This document shows positions 1 to 6,379 of a stretch of 8,760 nt of DNA, one piece after another. The DNA is from B8-G4 sp033720735 (lineage in GTDB: Bacteria; Bacteroidota; Bacteroidia; Chitinophagales; Saprospiraceae). The first letter of the stretch is position 1. The number at the start of each line of letters is the position of its first letter. The translations under genes were made by a program, and so were the position numbers. Location: positions 1-8,760 of the forward strand of contig JAWWBX010000183.1 in the NCBI GenBank assembly GCA_033720735.1, written 5' to 3'. A model generated the notes under the pieces. It was given only the letters and a program-made list of their open reading frames with translations, was not told the origin of the DNA and searched no databases.

Positions 1-60
1 AGCGGAGTCGTGCAGGGTTCAAGTGCGTGCCTCAGTATGCAGCATACCTGCCGGCAGCGG
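1..60. repeat. Direct repeat, copy 1 (about 60 bp, cut by window edge)
   Basis: This stretch matches positions 156-215 at 55 of 60 bases by eye, with differences at offsets 22, 34, 37, 44 and 54 and no gaps. It begins AGCGGAGTCGTGCAGGGTTC, which is also the first 20 bases of the second copy. The first base of the window is inside the repeat, so it may extend upstream. It contains a short palindrome, GTATGCAGCATAC (35-47), that is not preserved in copy 2. It lies in non-coding DNA upstream of the first gene. The GCGGAGTCG core resembles short dispersed intergenic repeats that I recall from Bacteroidota and other genomes; this is memory, not a search. Confidence 0.85.
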
Positions 61-102
61 GCGAATATCCATTCACCGAAACTGTATATGGCACGCGGTG
101 TT

Positions 103-126
103 CACATGCCATGAGGTTTGCATGTG
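103..126. repeat. Inverted repeat between the two direct repeats
   Basis: CACATGC (103-109) and GCATGTG (120-126) are exact reverse complements separated by 10 bases. The arms could form a hairpin in RNA, or mark a dyad for a DNA-binding protein. No T-tract follows, so it is not a typical terminator. The biological role is unknown, and a 7-bp dyad could be chance. Confidence 0.4.
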
Positions 127-155
127 CTTATGTGCTTGCCCTGTATGCGGAGCGC

Positions 156-215
156 AGCGGAGTCGTGCAGGGTTCATGTGCGTGCCTCCGTTTGCAGCGT
201 ACCTGCCGACAGCGG
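156..215. repeat. Direct repeat, copy 2 (about 60 bp)
   Basis: This is the second copy of the repeat at 1-60, offset by 155 bp. The match may extend in degenerate form: TTCACATGCC at 101-110 and TTCACATGTC at 254-263 lie at nearly the same distance after each copy (100 and 98 bases from the copy start). That suggests a decayed tandem unit of roughly 155 bp rather than an isolated 60-mer. The sequence before copy 2 includes a small tandem duplication of ATGTGCTT (122-137). No coding potential is convincing here, although one reading frame happens to stay open through it into the downstream gene. Confidence 0.85.
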
Positions 216-227
216 ACACATGTCCGC
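212..227. repeat. Compact hairpin at the end of repeat copy 2
   Basis: GCGGACACATGTCCGC reads as a 6-bp GC-rich stem (212-217 with 222-227) closed by an ACAT tetraloop. Its left arm overlaps the last bases of repeat copy 2, while the right arm is outside it. Copy 1 lacks the matching right arm, so the structure is specific to the second copy. It sits about 60 bp before the first start codon and could be a protein-binding dyad or an RNA hairpin. No T-run follows. Confidence 0.4.
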
Positions 228-248
228 CCGTCCCCTGTCAACAAACAA

Positions 249-279
249 CTGGTTTCACATGTCTCCCTGTTTACCTTTG
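249..279 (+). promoter_or_regulatory. Candidate Bacteroidota promoter for the DUF481 gene
   Basis: TACCTTTG at 272-279 is a full match to the Bacteroidota -7 consensus TAnnTTTG. The -33 position has only a weak match (CTGG at 249-252, about 19 bases upstream) rather than TTTG. If used, transcription would start near 285, right at the first plausible ATG. That implies either a leaderless mRNA or use of the ATG at 324. Assignment rests on the -7 match alone. Confidence 0.4.
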
Positions 280-284
280 CGCAT

Positions 285-1049
285 ATGAGACATCCACTCA
301 CCTACGGACCCAACAAGTGCGTAATGTGCCTGGCCCTGGGTATCCTGCTGTTGTTCTGCGGGCTGCAAGCCCAGGACAAGCCGTGGTCACTATCATCCAC
401 CAACAATGTGTACTGGTTTGAGGGGAATACCGATAAATTCGATTTCTATTCGCGCACGGATTTTTCGAGAGCCGACTCGGTGTACGAACTCAGTGCTTTT
501 TACCGGTTTATTTACGGTGAGTTGAATGGGGTAAAGAACAATCAGGGACACCTGGGTGGGTTTACGTTTGACTACCGGCCTGAGACTGATCTGTCGCCCT
601 TCGCAGGACTGACCATGGTGCATAACGCCTTCCGGGGATTCGACATTAAAATGAACGTATTGCTCGGTGCGAAGTACCGGTTTTATCACACCGCAACAAC
701 CGATCTCTCGCTCAGCGCCGCAGGTGTCTACGAGTACGTCAACTTTGCCAGCCCGGCTGACCCGACTGTTCCGGAAAAATCGGATGACAAGATCCTGCGC
801 TTGTCCCTGCGGCCGAAATTCAAATGGACGTTCGACAAGTTCAAGCTTACACACATTACATTTTACCAGCCGTTGTTCCAGGATTTTGGCGATTACCTCA
901 TCGATTCAACCACGGAGATCGCATTCAACGTGATCAAACATGTGGATCTCACGATCAATTATTTTTTCGCCTACAACAGTCGTCCGGCCTATGCCAGCAT
1001 CCTCAAGCGTGATCAGCAGCTGGTATTCGGGGTCAATGTTTCTTTTTGA
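285..1049 (+). CDS. DUF481-like outer-membrane beta-barrel protein
   Basis: The predicted protein has 254 residues. Residues 1-29 look like a Sec signal peptide: an N-region with Arg and Lys, a hydrophobic core around residues 15-25, then cleavage before QDKPW. The mature part alternates hydrophobic and polar residues in strands rich in Tyr and Phe, and it ends in phenylalanine (GVNVSF), as outer-membrane barrels do. The GNTDKFDF start and the long paired strands resemble the DUF481 family (salt-stress-induced outer-membrane proteins such as YdiY). I see no enzymatic motif; a role as an outer-membrane barrel of unknown cargo is inferred. The frame stays open upstream to position 27, but those residues are repeat DNA and look non-protein. 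ATG 324 is an alternative start that would lack the basic N-region. The next gene begins 47 bp downstream. Confidence 0.8.
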   Translation: MRHPLTYGPNKCVMCLALGILLLFCGLQAQDKPWSLSSTNNVYWFEGNTDKFDFYSRTDFSRADSVYELSAFYRFIYGELNGVKNNQGHLGGFTFDYRPETDLSPFAGLTMVHNAFRGFDIKMNVLLGAKYRFYHTATTDLSLSAAGVYEYVNFASPADPTVPEKSDDKILRLSLRPKFKWTFDKFKLTHITFYQPLFQDFGDYLIDSTTEIAFNVIKHVDLTINYFFAYNSRPAYASILKRDQQLVFGVNVSF

Positions 1050-1096
1050 GTCTGCCGGCGATGTACGGAAAGCGGCGTTGCCCGCGTTACACCCAT

Positions 1097-1747
1097 ATGT
1101 ATACCAATCATCTCATGTTGCGCTTTTCTTTTCTTCTGCTGTTTGTCCTCTTACTGACTGCCTGCACCCATGGCCAGGATGGTGTGGAGCCCAGGCTGAT
1201 CGGTACCTGTGAGGGTTGTGAAGCGGTTTTCGAATATGGTGATCGTTCGCTGGGCCCGGTAGATACCCTGCCCGGTTTTGCCAGCGGGCAGACCAGGATC
1301 AAAGTGACCGGGACCATTTTTCAACCGGATGGCAAGACACCGGCAGAAGGCGTGATCTTGTACGTTTACCATACCGACGAACAGGGTCTCTACTCACCAG
1401 GCCCCAACCCGGAAGGTTGGGAACGCCGCCATGGGGACGATCGCGGGTGGATCAAAACGGGAGCCGACGGGCGCTACACCTTTTACACCTTTCGCCCCGG
1501 GGTCTACCCCAACCGCGCAGAAGCCGCGCACATTCACCCGACCATTCTCGAACCGGACGGAAAACACTACTGGCTGGGGAGTTATTACTTTTCCGACGAC
1601 CCCCTGCTCACCGACACCCATCGCAACCCGCGCAATCCGCGTGGCGGCAGTGCCGGCGTGATGACGTTGCGACGGGAGGGTGACCTGTGGGTTGGTGAGC
1701 GTGACTTCGTGCTGGGTAAACATGTTTCAGGATATCCGCGATCGTAG
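1097..1747 (+). CDS. Intradiol ring-cleavage dioxygenase-like lipoprotein
   Basis: The 216-residue protein begins with a hydrophobic segment ending in a lipobox, LTAC, with the lipidated Cys at 23, so it is predicted to be membrane-anchored outside the cytoplasm. The rest matches the intradiol dioxygenase fold (protocatechuate 3,4-dioxygenase/catechol 1,2-dioxygenase superfamily), which cleaves catechol rings with non-haem Fe(III). The four expected iron ligands can be read: Tyr99 (in GLYS), Tyr137 (in PGVYPNR), His145 and His147 (in AHIH). A CEGCEAVFEYGD segment near residue 38 is typical of the small exported bacterial branch. At this length it is a minimal, single-domain member rather than an alpha/beta heteromer. 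The true substrate is unknown; aromatic diols are only the family norm. ATG 1115 is an alternative start that keeps the lipobox. No clear Shine-Dalgarno is seen. Confidence 0.88.
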   Translation: MYTNHLMLRFSFLLLFVLLLTACTHGQDGVEPRLIGTCEGCEAVFEYGDRSLGPVDTLPGFASGQTRIKVTGTIFQPDGKTPAEGVILYVYHTDEQGLYSPGPNPEGWERRHGDDRGWIKTGADGRYTFYTFRPGVYPNRAEAAHIHPTILEPDGKHYWLGSYYFSDDPLLTDTHRNPRNPRGGSAGVMTLRREGDLWVGERDFVLGKHVSGYPRS

Positions 1748-1807
1748 TGCCGTTGCCATTCGGTTCATGTTGTATGCCTTGTGTATCTTGATGACAAACC
1801 TGAGGAA

Positions 1808-2263
1808 ATGCAACTCTCCACCTCCATTGAGATCAACGCCTCCAGGGAGGCGGTCTGGAAGATCGTCACCGACATGGAAAAAGCCCCTGAACGGATTGAG
1901 GCGATCGAATCGGTCGAGATCCTGGAGCAACCCGCCAACGGGCTGGTAGGGCTCAAATGGAAAGAAACACGCACCCTATTCGGCAAACAGGCGTCGGAGA
2001 CCATGTGGGTCACTGAAGCCGAAGAAAATCACTTCTACAAGACGCGCGCCGAAAGCCACGGCGCGATTTACATTTCCACGATCACGGTAGAAGAAGCGAA
2101 TGGGGTGTCGACCCTCACCATGTCGTTCAGCGGGAAGCCGGTCACCTTCGGCGCCAGGGTCATGTCTGCGCTGATGGGCTGGATGATGAAAGGGGCGACC
2201 AAAAAGGCTCTGGCCAAAGACCTCGAAGACATCAAGCGGGTGGTGGAAAGCCAGTCCTCATGA
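1808..2263 (+). CDS. SRPBCC (START/polyketide-cyclase-like) family protein
   Basis: The 151-residue cytoplasmic-type protein has no signal peptide. It opens with the pattern typical of the SRPBCC helix-grip fold (STSIEINASREAVWKIVTDM, residues 3-22), continues with beta-strands, and ends with a long amphipathic helix (about residues 113-147). Such proteins form a deep hydrophobic cavity that binds lipids or small aromatic ligands; the ligand here is unknown. The start is taken at ATG 1808, with TGAGGAA directly before it. A GTG at 1781 is in frame but would add nine residues outside the domain. Its stop overlaps the start of the amidase gene (ATGA at 2260-2263), which suggests translational coupling. 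The gap to the dioxygenase gene is 60 bp. Confidence 0.85.
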   Translation: MQLSTSIEINASREAVWKIVTDMEKAPERIEAIESVEILEQPANGLVGLKWKETRTLFGKQASETMWVTEAEENHFYKTRAESHGAIYISTITVEEANGVSTLTMSFSGKPVTFGARVMSALMGWMMKGATKKALAKDLEDIKRVVESQSS

Positions 2264-3267
2264 AGCGCTTTTACCTCCTGGCGACCACCACGATGCTGGC
2301 ACTCATTACCTGCACCACCCCGGTGGACGACCCGGAGTCCGGGTCCGATCGAGCAGCTCCGACACCCCAGTTCACGCTTACCAAAGATCAGACCCATAAC
2401 AAATTCAGCAGGACGATCCCACCGGTGTTGAGGGTGCCATCCGGCGCAGTCATCGAGGCCTTCACTGAAGACGCCAGCGACGGGCAGTTCGGACCACATT
2501 CACAACTTTCAGCCCTCGACTCCATGGACTTTGAGCCGATCCACCCGCTGACCGGTCCGGTTTACGTCGAGGGTGCAGAACCCGGAGATATCCTGAAGGT
2601 CACGTTGCACGCAATCGAAGTTGGAAGTTGGGGCTGGAATGCCATTATCCCTGGCTTCGGCTTCCTGGCCGATACGATCTCACTCAAATACCTGCGGATT
2701 TACGAGCTGAGCCCTGAAATGGAGTATGTGCAATTCAACGATACCATGCGTATCCCTCTTGCTCCGTTCCCGGGAGTGATGGGTGTGGCGCCAGCCACAG
2801 ACTCCTTGCTCTCCACGATCCCGCCACGGGCGAATGGCGGCAACATGGATGATCCGTTCATGACGGAGGGCGTATCGGTGTACTTTCCAGTCTTCGTGGA
2901 GGGCGCGTTGTTCTCGATCGGGGACGGTCACGCCGCACAGGGACTCGGCGAGGTATGCGGTACCGCCATCGAGGTGCCTCTGCGTATCATTTACGAAGTC
3001 GAAGTGCTCAAGGGCCGCTCGATCCCTGAACCCCAGTATGAGTCAGCTGAATACTACGCCACCACCGGGTTTGCCACCACCATCGACGAAGCTGCGCGCA
3101 AGGCCACCCTGTATATGGTGGAATACCTTTCAGACGTGCATGGACTGCCGCGTGACGAGGCGTATGCGCTCTGTTCACTATCAGGCGACCTGCATATCGC
3201 AGAGGTCGTCGACGTTCCGCACATGCTGGTGACCATGCACATGCCCAAGGCCGTGATCGGAGACTAA
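2260..3267 (+). CDS. Exported acetamidase/formamidase-family protein (FmdA/AmdA)
   Basis: The 335-residue protein has a hydrophobic N-terminus (residues 5-17) followed by Cys18, so it may be a lipoprotein. However, the residue before Cys is Thr, which is not canonical for a lipobox. The remainder is the FmdA/AmdA family, whose members hydrolyse formamide or short amides to the acid and ammonia. Diagnostic stretches are GPVYVEGAEPGD (99-110), GGNMDDP (193-199), VFVEGALFSIGDGHAAQG (211-228) and GEVCGTAIE (230-238). Family members I recall usually read DGHAAQGDGE; here Leu229 replaces that Asp. Most characterised members are cytoplasmic, so an exported one probably acts on a different, perhaps extracytoplasmic, substrate. 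It is translationally coupled to the SRPBCC gene. The family call is firm; amide specificity and activity are not. Confidence 0.88.
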   Translation: MKRFYLLATTTMLALITCTTPVDDPESGSDRAAPTPQFTLTKDQTHNKFSRTIPPVLRVPSGAVIEAFTEDASDGQFGPHSQLSALDSMDFEPIHPLTGPVYVEGAEPGDILKVTLHAIEVGSWGWNAIIPGFGFLADTISLKYLRIYELSPEMEYVQFNDTMRIPLAPFPGVMGVAPATDSLLSTIPPRANGGNMDDPFMTEGVSVYFPVFVEGALFSIGDGHAAQGLGEVCGTAIEVPLRIIYEVEVLKGRSIPEPQYESAEYYATTGFATTIDEAARKATLYMVEYLSDVHGLPRDEAYALCSLSGDLHIAEVVDVPHMLVTMHMPKAVIGD

Positions 3268-3317
3268 GCGCACGCGGAAGCAGTCAGCAATGGTGGCCTG
3301 GTCGGGACAACTTTGCC

Positions 3318-3325
3318 TACCTTTC
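3318..3325 (+). promoter_or_regulatory. Weak candidate -7 element for the GH2 gene
   Basis: TACCTTTC matches seven of the eight positions of TAnnTTTG (the last G is C) and lies 18 bp before the ATG at 3344. No good TTTG lies 19-21 bp upstream. The same TACCTTT core sits just before the first gene in the window. It is the only promoter-like signal seen in the 76-bp gap 3268-3343, which otherwise shows no terminator or repeat. Confidence 0.25.
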
Positions 3326-3343
3326 ACGTCAAACTTTCATTAG

Positions 3344-5794
3344 ATGTCTCTGGAAATGATAGCTCGCCGTAATGCGCTTCTCGTCGTGATCCTGCTAAGT
3401 GCCGCGGCAATCACAGCGCAGCCGCGGTCTTCCTATACCCTCGACACGTGGCGCTTCGCGCAGGGAGCCCATGATGGTGCGGCTGCGTGGCAATTCGATG
3501 ACAGTCAATGGCAGCAGGTCCGGGTCCCGCACGACTGGGCCATCTCCGGTCCCTTCATTGTCGATGGCGATGGCAATACCGGCAAGCTACCATGGAAAGG
3601 ACAGGGCTGGTACCGGACTACCACAACCTTCCCGCAGTTGCACACGGACCAGCGCGTCTATCTGCTGTTCGACGGGGTCATGGCCTTTCCGCGGGTCTTC
3701 GTCAATGGCACGCTAGCTGGCAAATGGGATTACGGGTACAACTCATTCTTTGTGGACATCACTCCGCATGTCAGATCCGGTCGCAACCTGATCGCAGTGC
3801 ATGCCGACACCCGCCCGCATGACAGCCGCTGGTACCCAGGTGGGGGTCTTTACCGCAAGGTGCAGGTGATCGTCAAGCATCCGGTACATGTCCCGATCTG
3901 GGGTACGCATATCACCACCCCGATCGTGAAGCCGCATTACGCAGATGTGCAGATTGCTACCACTGTGCGCAATACTCTGCCGACGAACCAGACGATCACA
4001 GTGCGGCATACCATTACCAACGCAGCAGGACAGGAAGCAGGACAAGCGGAGTTGGCTTGCCCCGCCGATGCGCTGGAAGAACGGCGTTGTGAAGCCACGA
4101 TCACCTTGCCTGATCCGCGTCGCTGGGACCTCGATGATCCTCACCTGTACACCGTTACTACCGACATCCTCGCCGGATCGACGGTCGTGGACAGGGTGAT
4201 CAACAGGTTTGGCGTGCGTACGATGCGGTTCACGGCCGATCATGGTTTCTACCTCAATGACCGGCGTGTTCAGTTCAAGGGTGTCAATCTGCATCATGAT
4301 CTGGGGCCACTGGGTGCAGCCTTTAACAAGCAAGCCAGGCGTCGGCAACTTGAGATCATGAAAGACATGGGCTGCAATGCGATCCGCAACAGCCACAATA
4401 CGGCGGCACCGGAGCTGCTGGAGCTCTGCGACGAAATGGGGCTTCTCATGTTCAACGAGATCTTTGACAAGTACGATGGCAAGGCCGATATCACGGACAC
4501 CACCGACTTTGAGGACTTTGCCCATCGCAACATGCGCAATTTTGTAATGCGGGACCGCAACCACCCGTCTATCTTCCTCTGGAGCGTGGGTAATGAGATC
4601 GGCGACGTACAGTGGAATATCGACGGCGGGTTTCACAAGCTGCAGACGATGGTCAACTACCTCCGCAAGTACGATCAAACCCGCCCGGTGACCCTGGTTT
4701 GCGACAATTTGCAAAGTGCCGAACTCCGTCATTTCGACTACTACGATGTGCATGCCTGGAACTACGGACGGCGCTATCGCCTCGCCAGGCAGCTTGAACC
4801 AAACAAGTCGGTGATCATCAGCGAGTCGGCCTCCACGTTGTCCACGCGTGGCTTTTACGAGTTTCCGCTACCGGAGGAAAAGACTGCGTTCACGCGCTCC
4901 CTGCAGGTGAGCTCCTACGACCTGAATGCGCCGTGGTGGGCTGAGATCGCAGATGACGATTTTATGTGGCAGCAGCAGGAGCCCTACATCGCCGGCGAGT
5001 TTGTCTGGACTGGTTTTGACTATCTGGGAGAGCCAACCCCCTACAACAATCAGTGGGCCCGTGAAAACGGAATGACTGATCGTGAGGCTTCGCGCAGTTC
5101 GTACTTTGGCATCGTCGATCTCAGCGGTATTCCCAAGGATCGCTACTACCTCTACAAGAGCTACTGGAAGCCGGAAGACACGGCTGTCCATCTCCTTCCT
5201 CACTGGAACTGGCCTGACCGGATCGGAGACACGGTACCAGTCTTTGTGTATACGAATGGCGATTGTGCGGAGCTCTACATCAATGGAGTCTTCCACGGCC
5301 GGAAGTGCAAGCAACCCAAATCACAGAACTCGGTCGACCGGTTCCGTTTGATGTGGAGAGACGTGATCTATGAACCGGGTGCGATACGCGCTGTCGCCTA
5401 CCACAACGGGGATGTGATTGGTGAATCAAGAGTAGTGACCGCCGGCCCGCCGCATTCCCTGCGACTGACTCCCGAACGGACCCGGATCACCGCCAACAAT
5501 GAAGATCTCTCTTTCATTTTGATTGAAGCAGTGGATGAAGATGGACACCCTTGTCCACTGGCAATGAATGAAGTACAATTGAATATTAATGGTGCTGGCA
5601 GCCTGGAGGCCATCAGCAATGGGAACCCCCAGTCGTTCCGATCGTTCAAAGACACTGCTGTCAACTTGTTTTATGGCAAGGCCATGGCGATCGTCCGGTC
5701 TGCCGCCCTGCCCGGGGAGGTTGCGATCAGGGCATCATCACCAGGCCTGGGTTCGGCAACTGTCCGGATCAATGTACAGGCGTCCCGCGAGTAG
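3344..5794 (+). CDS. Exported glycoside hydrolase family 2, probable beta-galactosidase
   Basis: The 816-residue protein starts with a signal peptide (cleavage likely after ITA, residue 25). Domains in order are a jelly-roll sugar-binding domain (about 30-190, with the VPHDW motif at 61-65), an immunoglobulin-like sandwich (about 195-295), a TIM barrel (about 300-600), a DUF4982-like domain (about 640-705) and a C-terminal Ig-like domain. The predicted acid/base is Glu418 in WSVGNEIGD and the nucleophile is Glu494 in IISES. RNSHN (348-352) and GEFVWTGFDYLGEPTPY (551-567) are typical of Bacteroidota GH2 beta-galactosidases. I see no NxK motif of beta-glucuronidases. It should hydrolyse terminal beta-galactosides in the periplasm or at the surface; the exact glycan is unknown. 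ATG 3356 is an equally good start. It stands 76 bp after the amidase gene, with no SusC/SusD pair in the window. Confidence 0.9.
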   Translation: MSLEMIARRNALLVVILLSAAAITAQPRSSYTLDTWRFAQGAHDGAAAWQFDDSQWQQVRVPHDWAISGPFIVDGDGNTGKLPWKGQGWYRTTTTFPQLHTDQRVYLLFDGVMAFPRVFVNGTLAGKWDYGYNSFFVDITPHVRSGRNLIAVHADTRPHDSRWYPGGGLYRKVQVIVKHPVHVPIWGTHITTPIVKPHYADVQIATTVRNTLPTNQTITVRHTITNAAGQEAGQAELACPADALEERRCEATITLPDPRRWDLDDPHLYTVTTDILAGSTVVDRVINRFGVRTMRFTADHGFYLNDRRVQFKGVNLHHDLGPLGAAFNKQARRRQLEIMKDMGCNAIRNSHNTAAPELLELCDEMGLLMFNEIFDKYDGKADITDTTDFEDFAHRNMRNFVMRDRNHPSIFLWSVGNEIGDVQWNIDGGFHKLQTMVNYLRKYDQTRPVTLVCDNLQSAELRHFDYYDVHAWNYGRRYRLARQLEPNKSVIISESASTLSTRGFYEFPLPEEKTAFTRSLQVSSYDLNAPWWAEIADDDFMWQQQEPYIAGEFVWTGFDYLGEPTPYNNQWARENGMTDREASRSSYFGIVDLSGIPKDRYYLYKSYWKPEDTAVHLLPHWNWPDRIGDTVPVFVYTNGDCAELYINGVFHGRKCKQPKSQNSVDRFRLMWRDVIYEPGAIRAVAYHNGDVIGESRVVTAGPPHSLRLTPERTRITANNEDLSFILIEAVDEDGHPCPLAMNEVQLNINGAGSLEAISNGNPQSFRSFKDTAVNLFYGKAMAIVRSAALPGEVAIRASSPGLGSATVRINVQASRE

Positions 5795-5840
5795 GGCCCC
5801 GCAAACGGGCGACTGCATTACCCCGGGAGTTGCTGCAGTA

Positions 5841-5867
5841 ATTCAGTAACTTGAAAGGAAACTGAAT
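5841..5867. repeat. Short inverted repeat before the T9SS-domain gene
   Basis: ATTCAGT (5841-5847) and ACTGAAT (5861-5867) are exact reverse complements with a 13-base loop. The right arm lies 5 bp before the ATG at 5873, and the loop holds the AAAGGAA (5854-5860) that could serve as ribosome-binding site. If the arms pair in the mRNA, the site would sit in the loop. A 7-bp match could be chance. The remaining part of the gap (5795-5840) shows no strong terminator. Confidence 0.3.
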
Positions 5868-5872
5868 CTTCG

Positions 5873-6247
5873 ATGCACCCCTTCATTGCCGCGTTGCTGA
5901 TTGCCTCTTGGTGGTGCCTGCTCCCCACTTCAGCGCACGCCCAGCAAGCCCAACCTGAGGGCGAGCCTTGCCTCACGTATCCTGAAGTGTTTACCCCGAA
6001 CGGCGAAGGAGAAACGGACCGGTTGTCCTGGACGTTGCATTGCGAGGGCATCCAGCTGCTCAACATCAAGGTCTTCGACAGATGGGGACAGCTCTACTTC
6101 ATGACCACCACCTGGGATGGCAGCTGGGATGGCACCTTCAAAAAACGGCCGGCTCCGCCCGGTGTGTATCATTGGGTGATAGAATTCAGGTGGATCTCCG
6201 GGAACACTGTGCATAAGCTACAGGGGACCGTTACTCTGGTTCGATAA
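5873..6247 (+). CDS. Stand-alone T9SS type B C-terminal domain protein (CHU_C / gliding-motility-associated domain)
   Basis: The protein has only 124 residues. Residues 1-23 are a signal peptide ending AHA before QQAQ. The rest is almost entirely the gliding-motility-associated C-terminal domain (TIGR04131/PF13585 type): EVFTPNGEGETD (38-49), IKVFDRWGQLYF (65-76), WDGSWDG (81-87), PPGVYHW (95-101) and the closing GTVTLVR (118-124). In Bacteroidota this domain normally sits at the end of large adhesins or enzymes and directs export by the type IX system. Here there is no cargo domain in front of it. Cys33 and Cys57 might form a disulfide. An AAAGGAA lies 12 bp before the ATG. Nothing suggests a frameshift in this frame: the 78-bp upstream gap follows the intact GH2 stop. 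Function beyond secretion or cell-surface association is unknown. Confidence 0.88.
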   Translation: MHPFIAALLIASWWCLLPTSAHAQQAQPEGEPCLTYPEVFTPNGEGETDRLSWTLHCEGIQLLNIKVFDRWGQLYFMTTTWDGSWDGTFKKRPAPPGVYHWVIEFRWISGNTVHKLQGTVTLVR

Positions 6248-6379
6248 GTTTGCCGCTAGCCAACACCCGTGGTGACTGGTGGATGTGACTGTCCTGTTCC
6301 TCCCGTTTACCCGTAGTGATAACCGCGCCAGATTCTCCCACAATTCCCCTATTATGCGGGCAGCACAACAAGACCAGTC
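6248..6379. other. 132-bp intergenic region before mgtE
   Basis: No gene is visible. A weak imperfect hairpin is possible: CACC (6264-6267) with GGTG (6271-6274), extended by CCA (6260-6262) with TGG (6277-6279) across an uneven bulge. It lacks a T-tract and is not called a terminator. I found no match to the TAnnTTTG promoter element, and no known Mg2+-responsive leader (such as the M-box) can be recognised, although the region would be short for one. Confidence 0.5.

Noticed and set aside
1..215. CRISPR array suggested by direct repeats with spacing
   Set aside because: There are only two copies, the units are about 60 bp, the spacer of about 95 bp is too long, and no cas genes are present.
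27..284. Open reading frame extending the DUF481 gene upstream to position 27
   Set aside because: The added 86 residues are Cys/Arg-rich translation of the direct-repeat DNA, have no family resemblance, and would bury the signal peptide in the interior.
1046..1096. TTG or ATG 1061 as start of the dioxygenase gene
   Set aside because: These starts put 12 to 17 extra residues, many of them basic, before the lipoprotein signal. ATG 1097 or 1115 gives a normal signal length.
1719..1728. Palindrome AAACATGTTT
   Set aside because: It lies within the dioxygenase coding sequence; a 10-bp palindrome is expected by chance in a window this size.
3743..4753. 336-codon open frame on the minus strand inside the GH2 gene
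   Set aside because: It lies wholly opposite a well-conserved TIM barrel with catalytic residues. Its translation has no recognisable motif and is best explained by codon bias of the plus-strand gene.
5796..5810. CCCG-CAAA-CGGG hairpin after the GH2 stop codon as a terminator
   Set aside because: There are only four base pairs and no following T-run.
6260..6279. Hairpin after the T9SS-domain gene as a terminator
   Set aside because: The stem is short with an uneven bulge and there is no T-tract.
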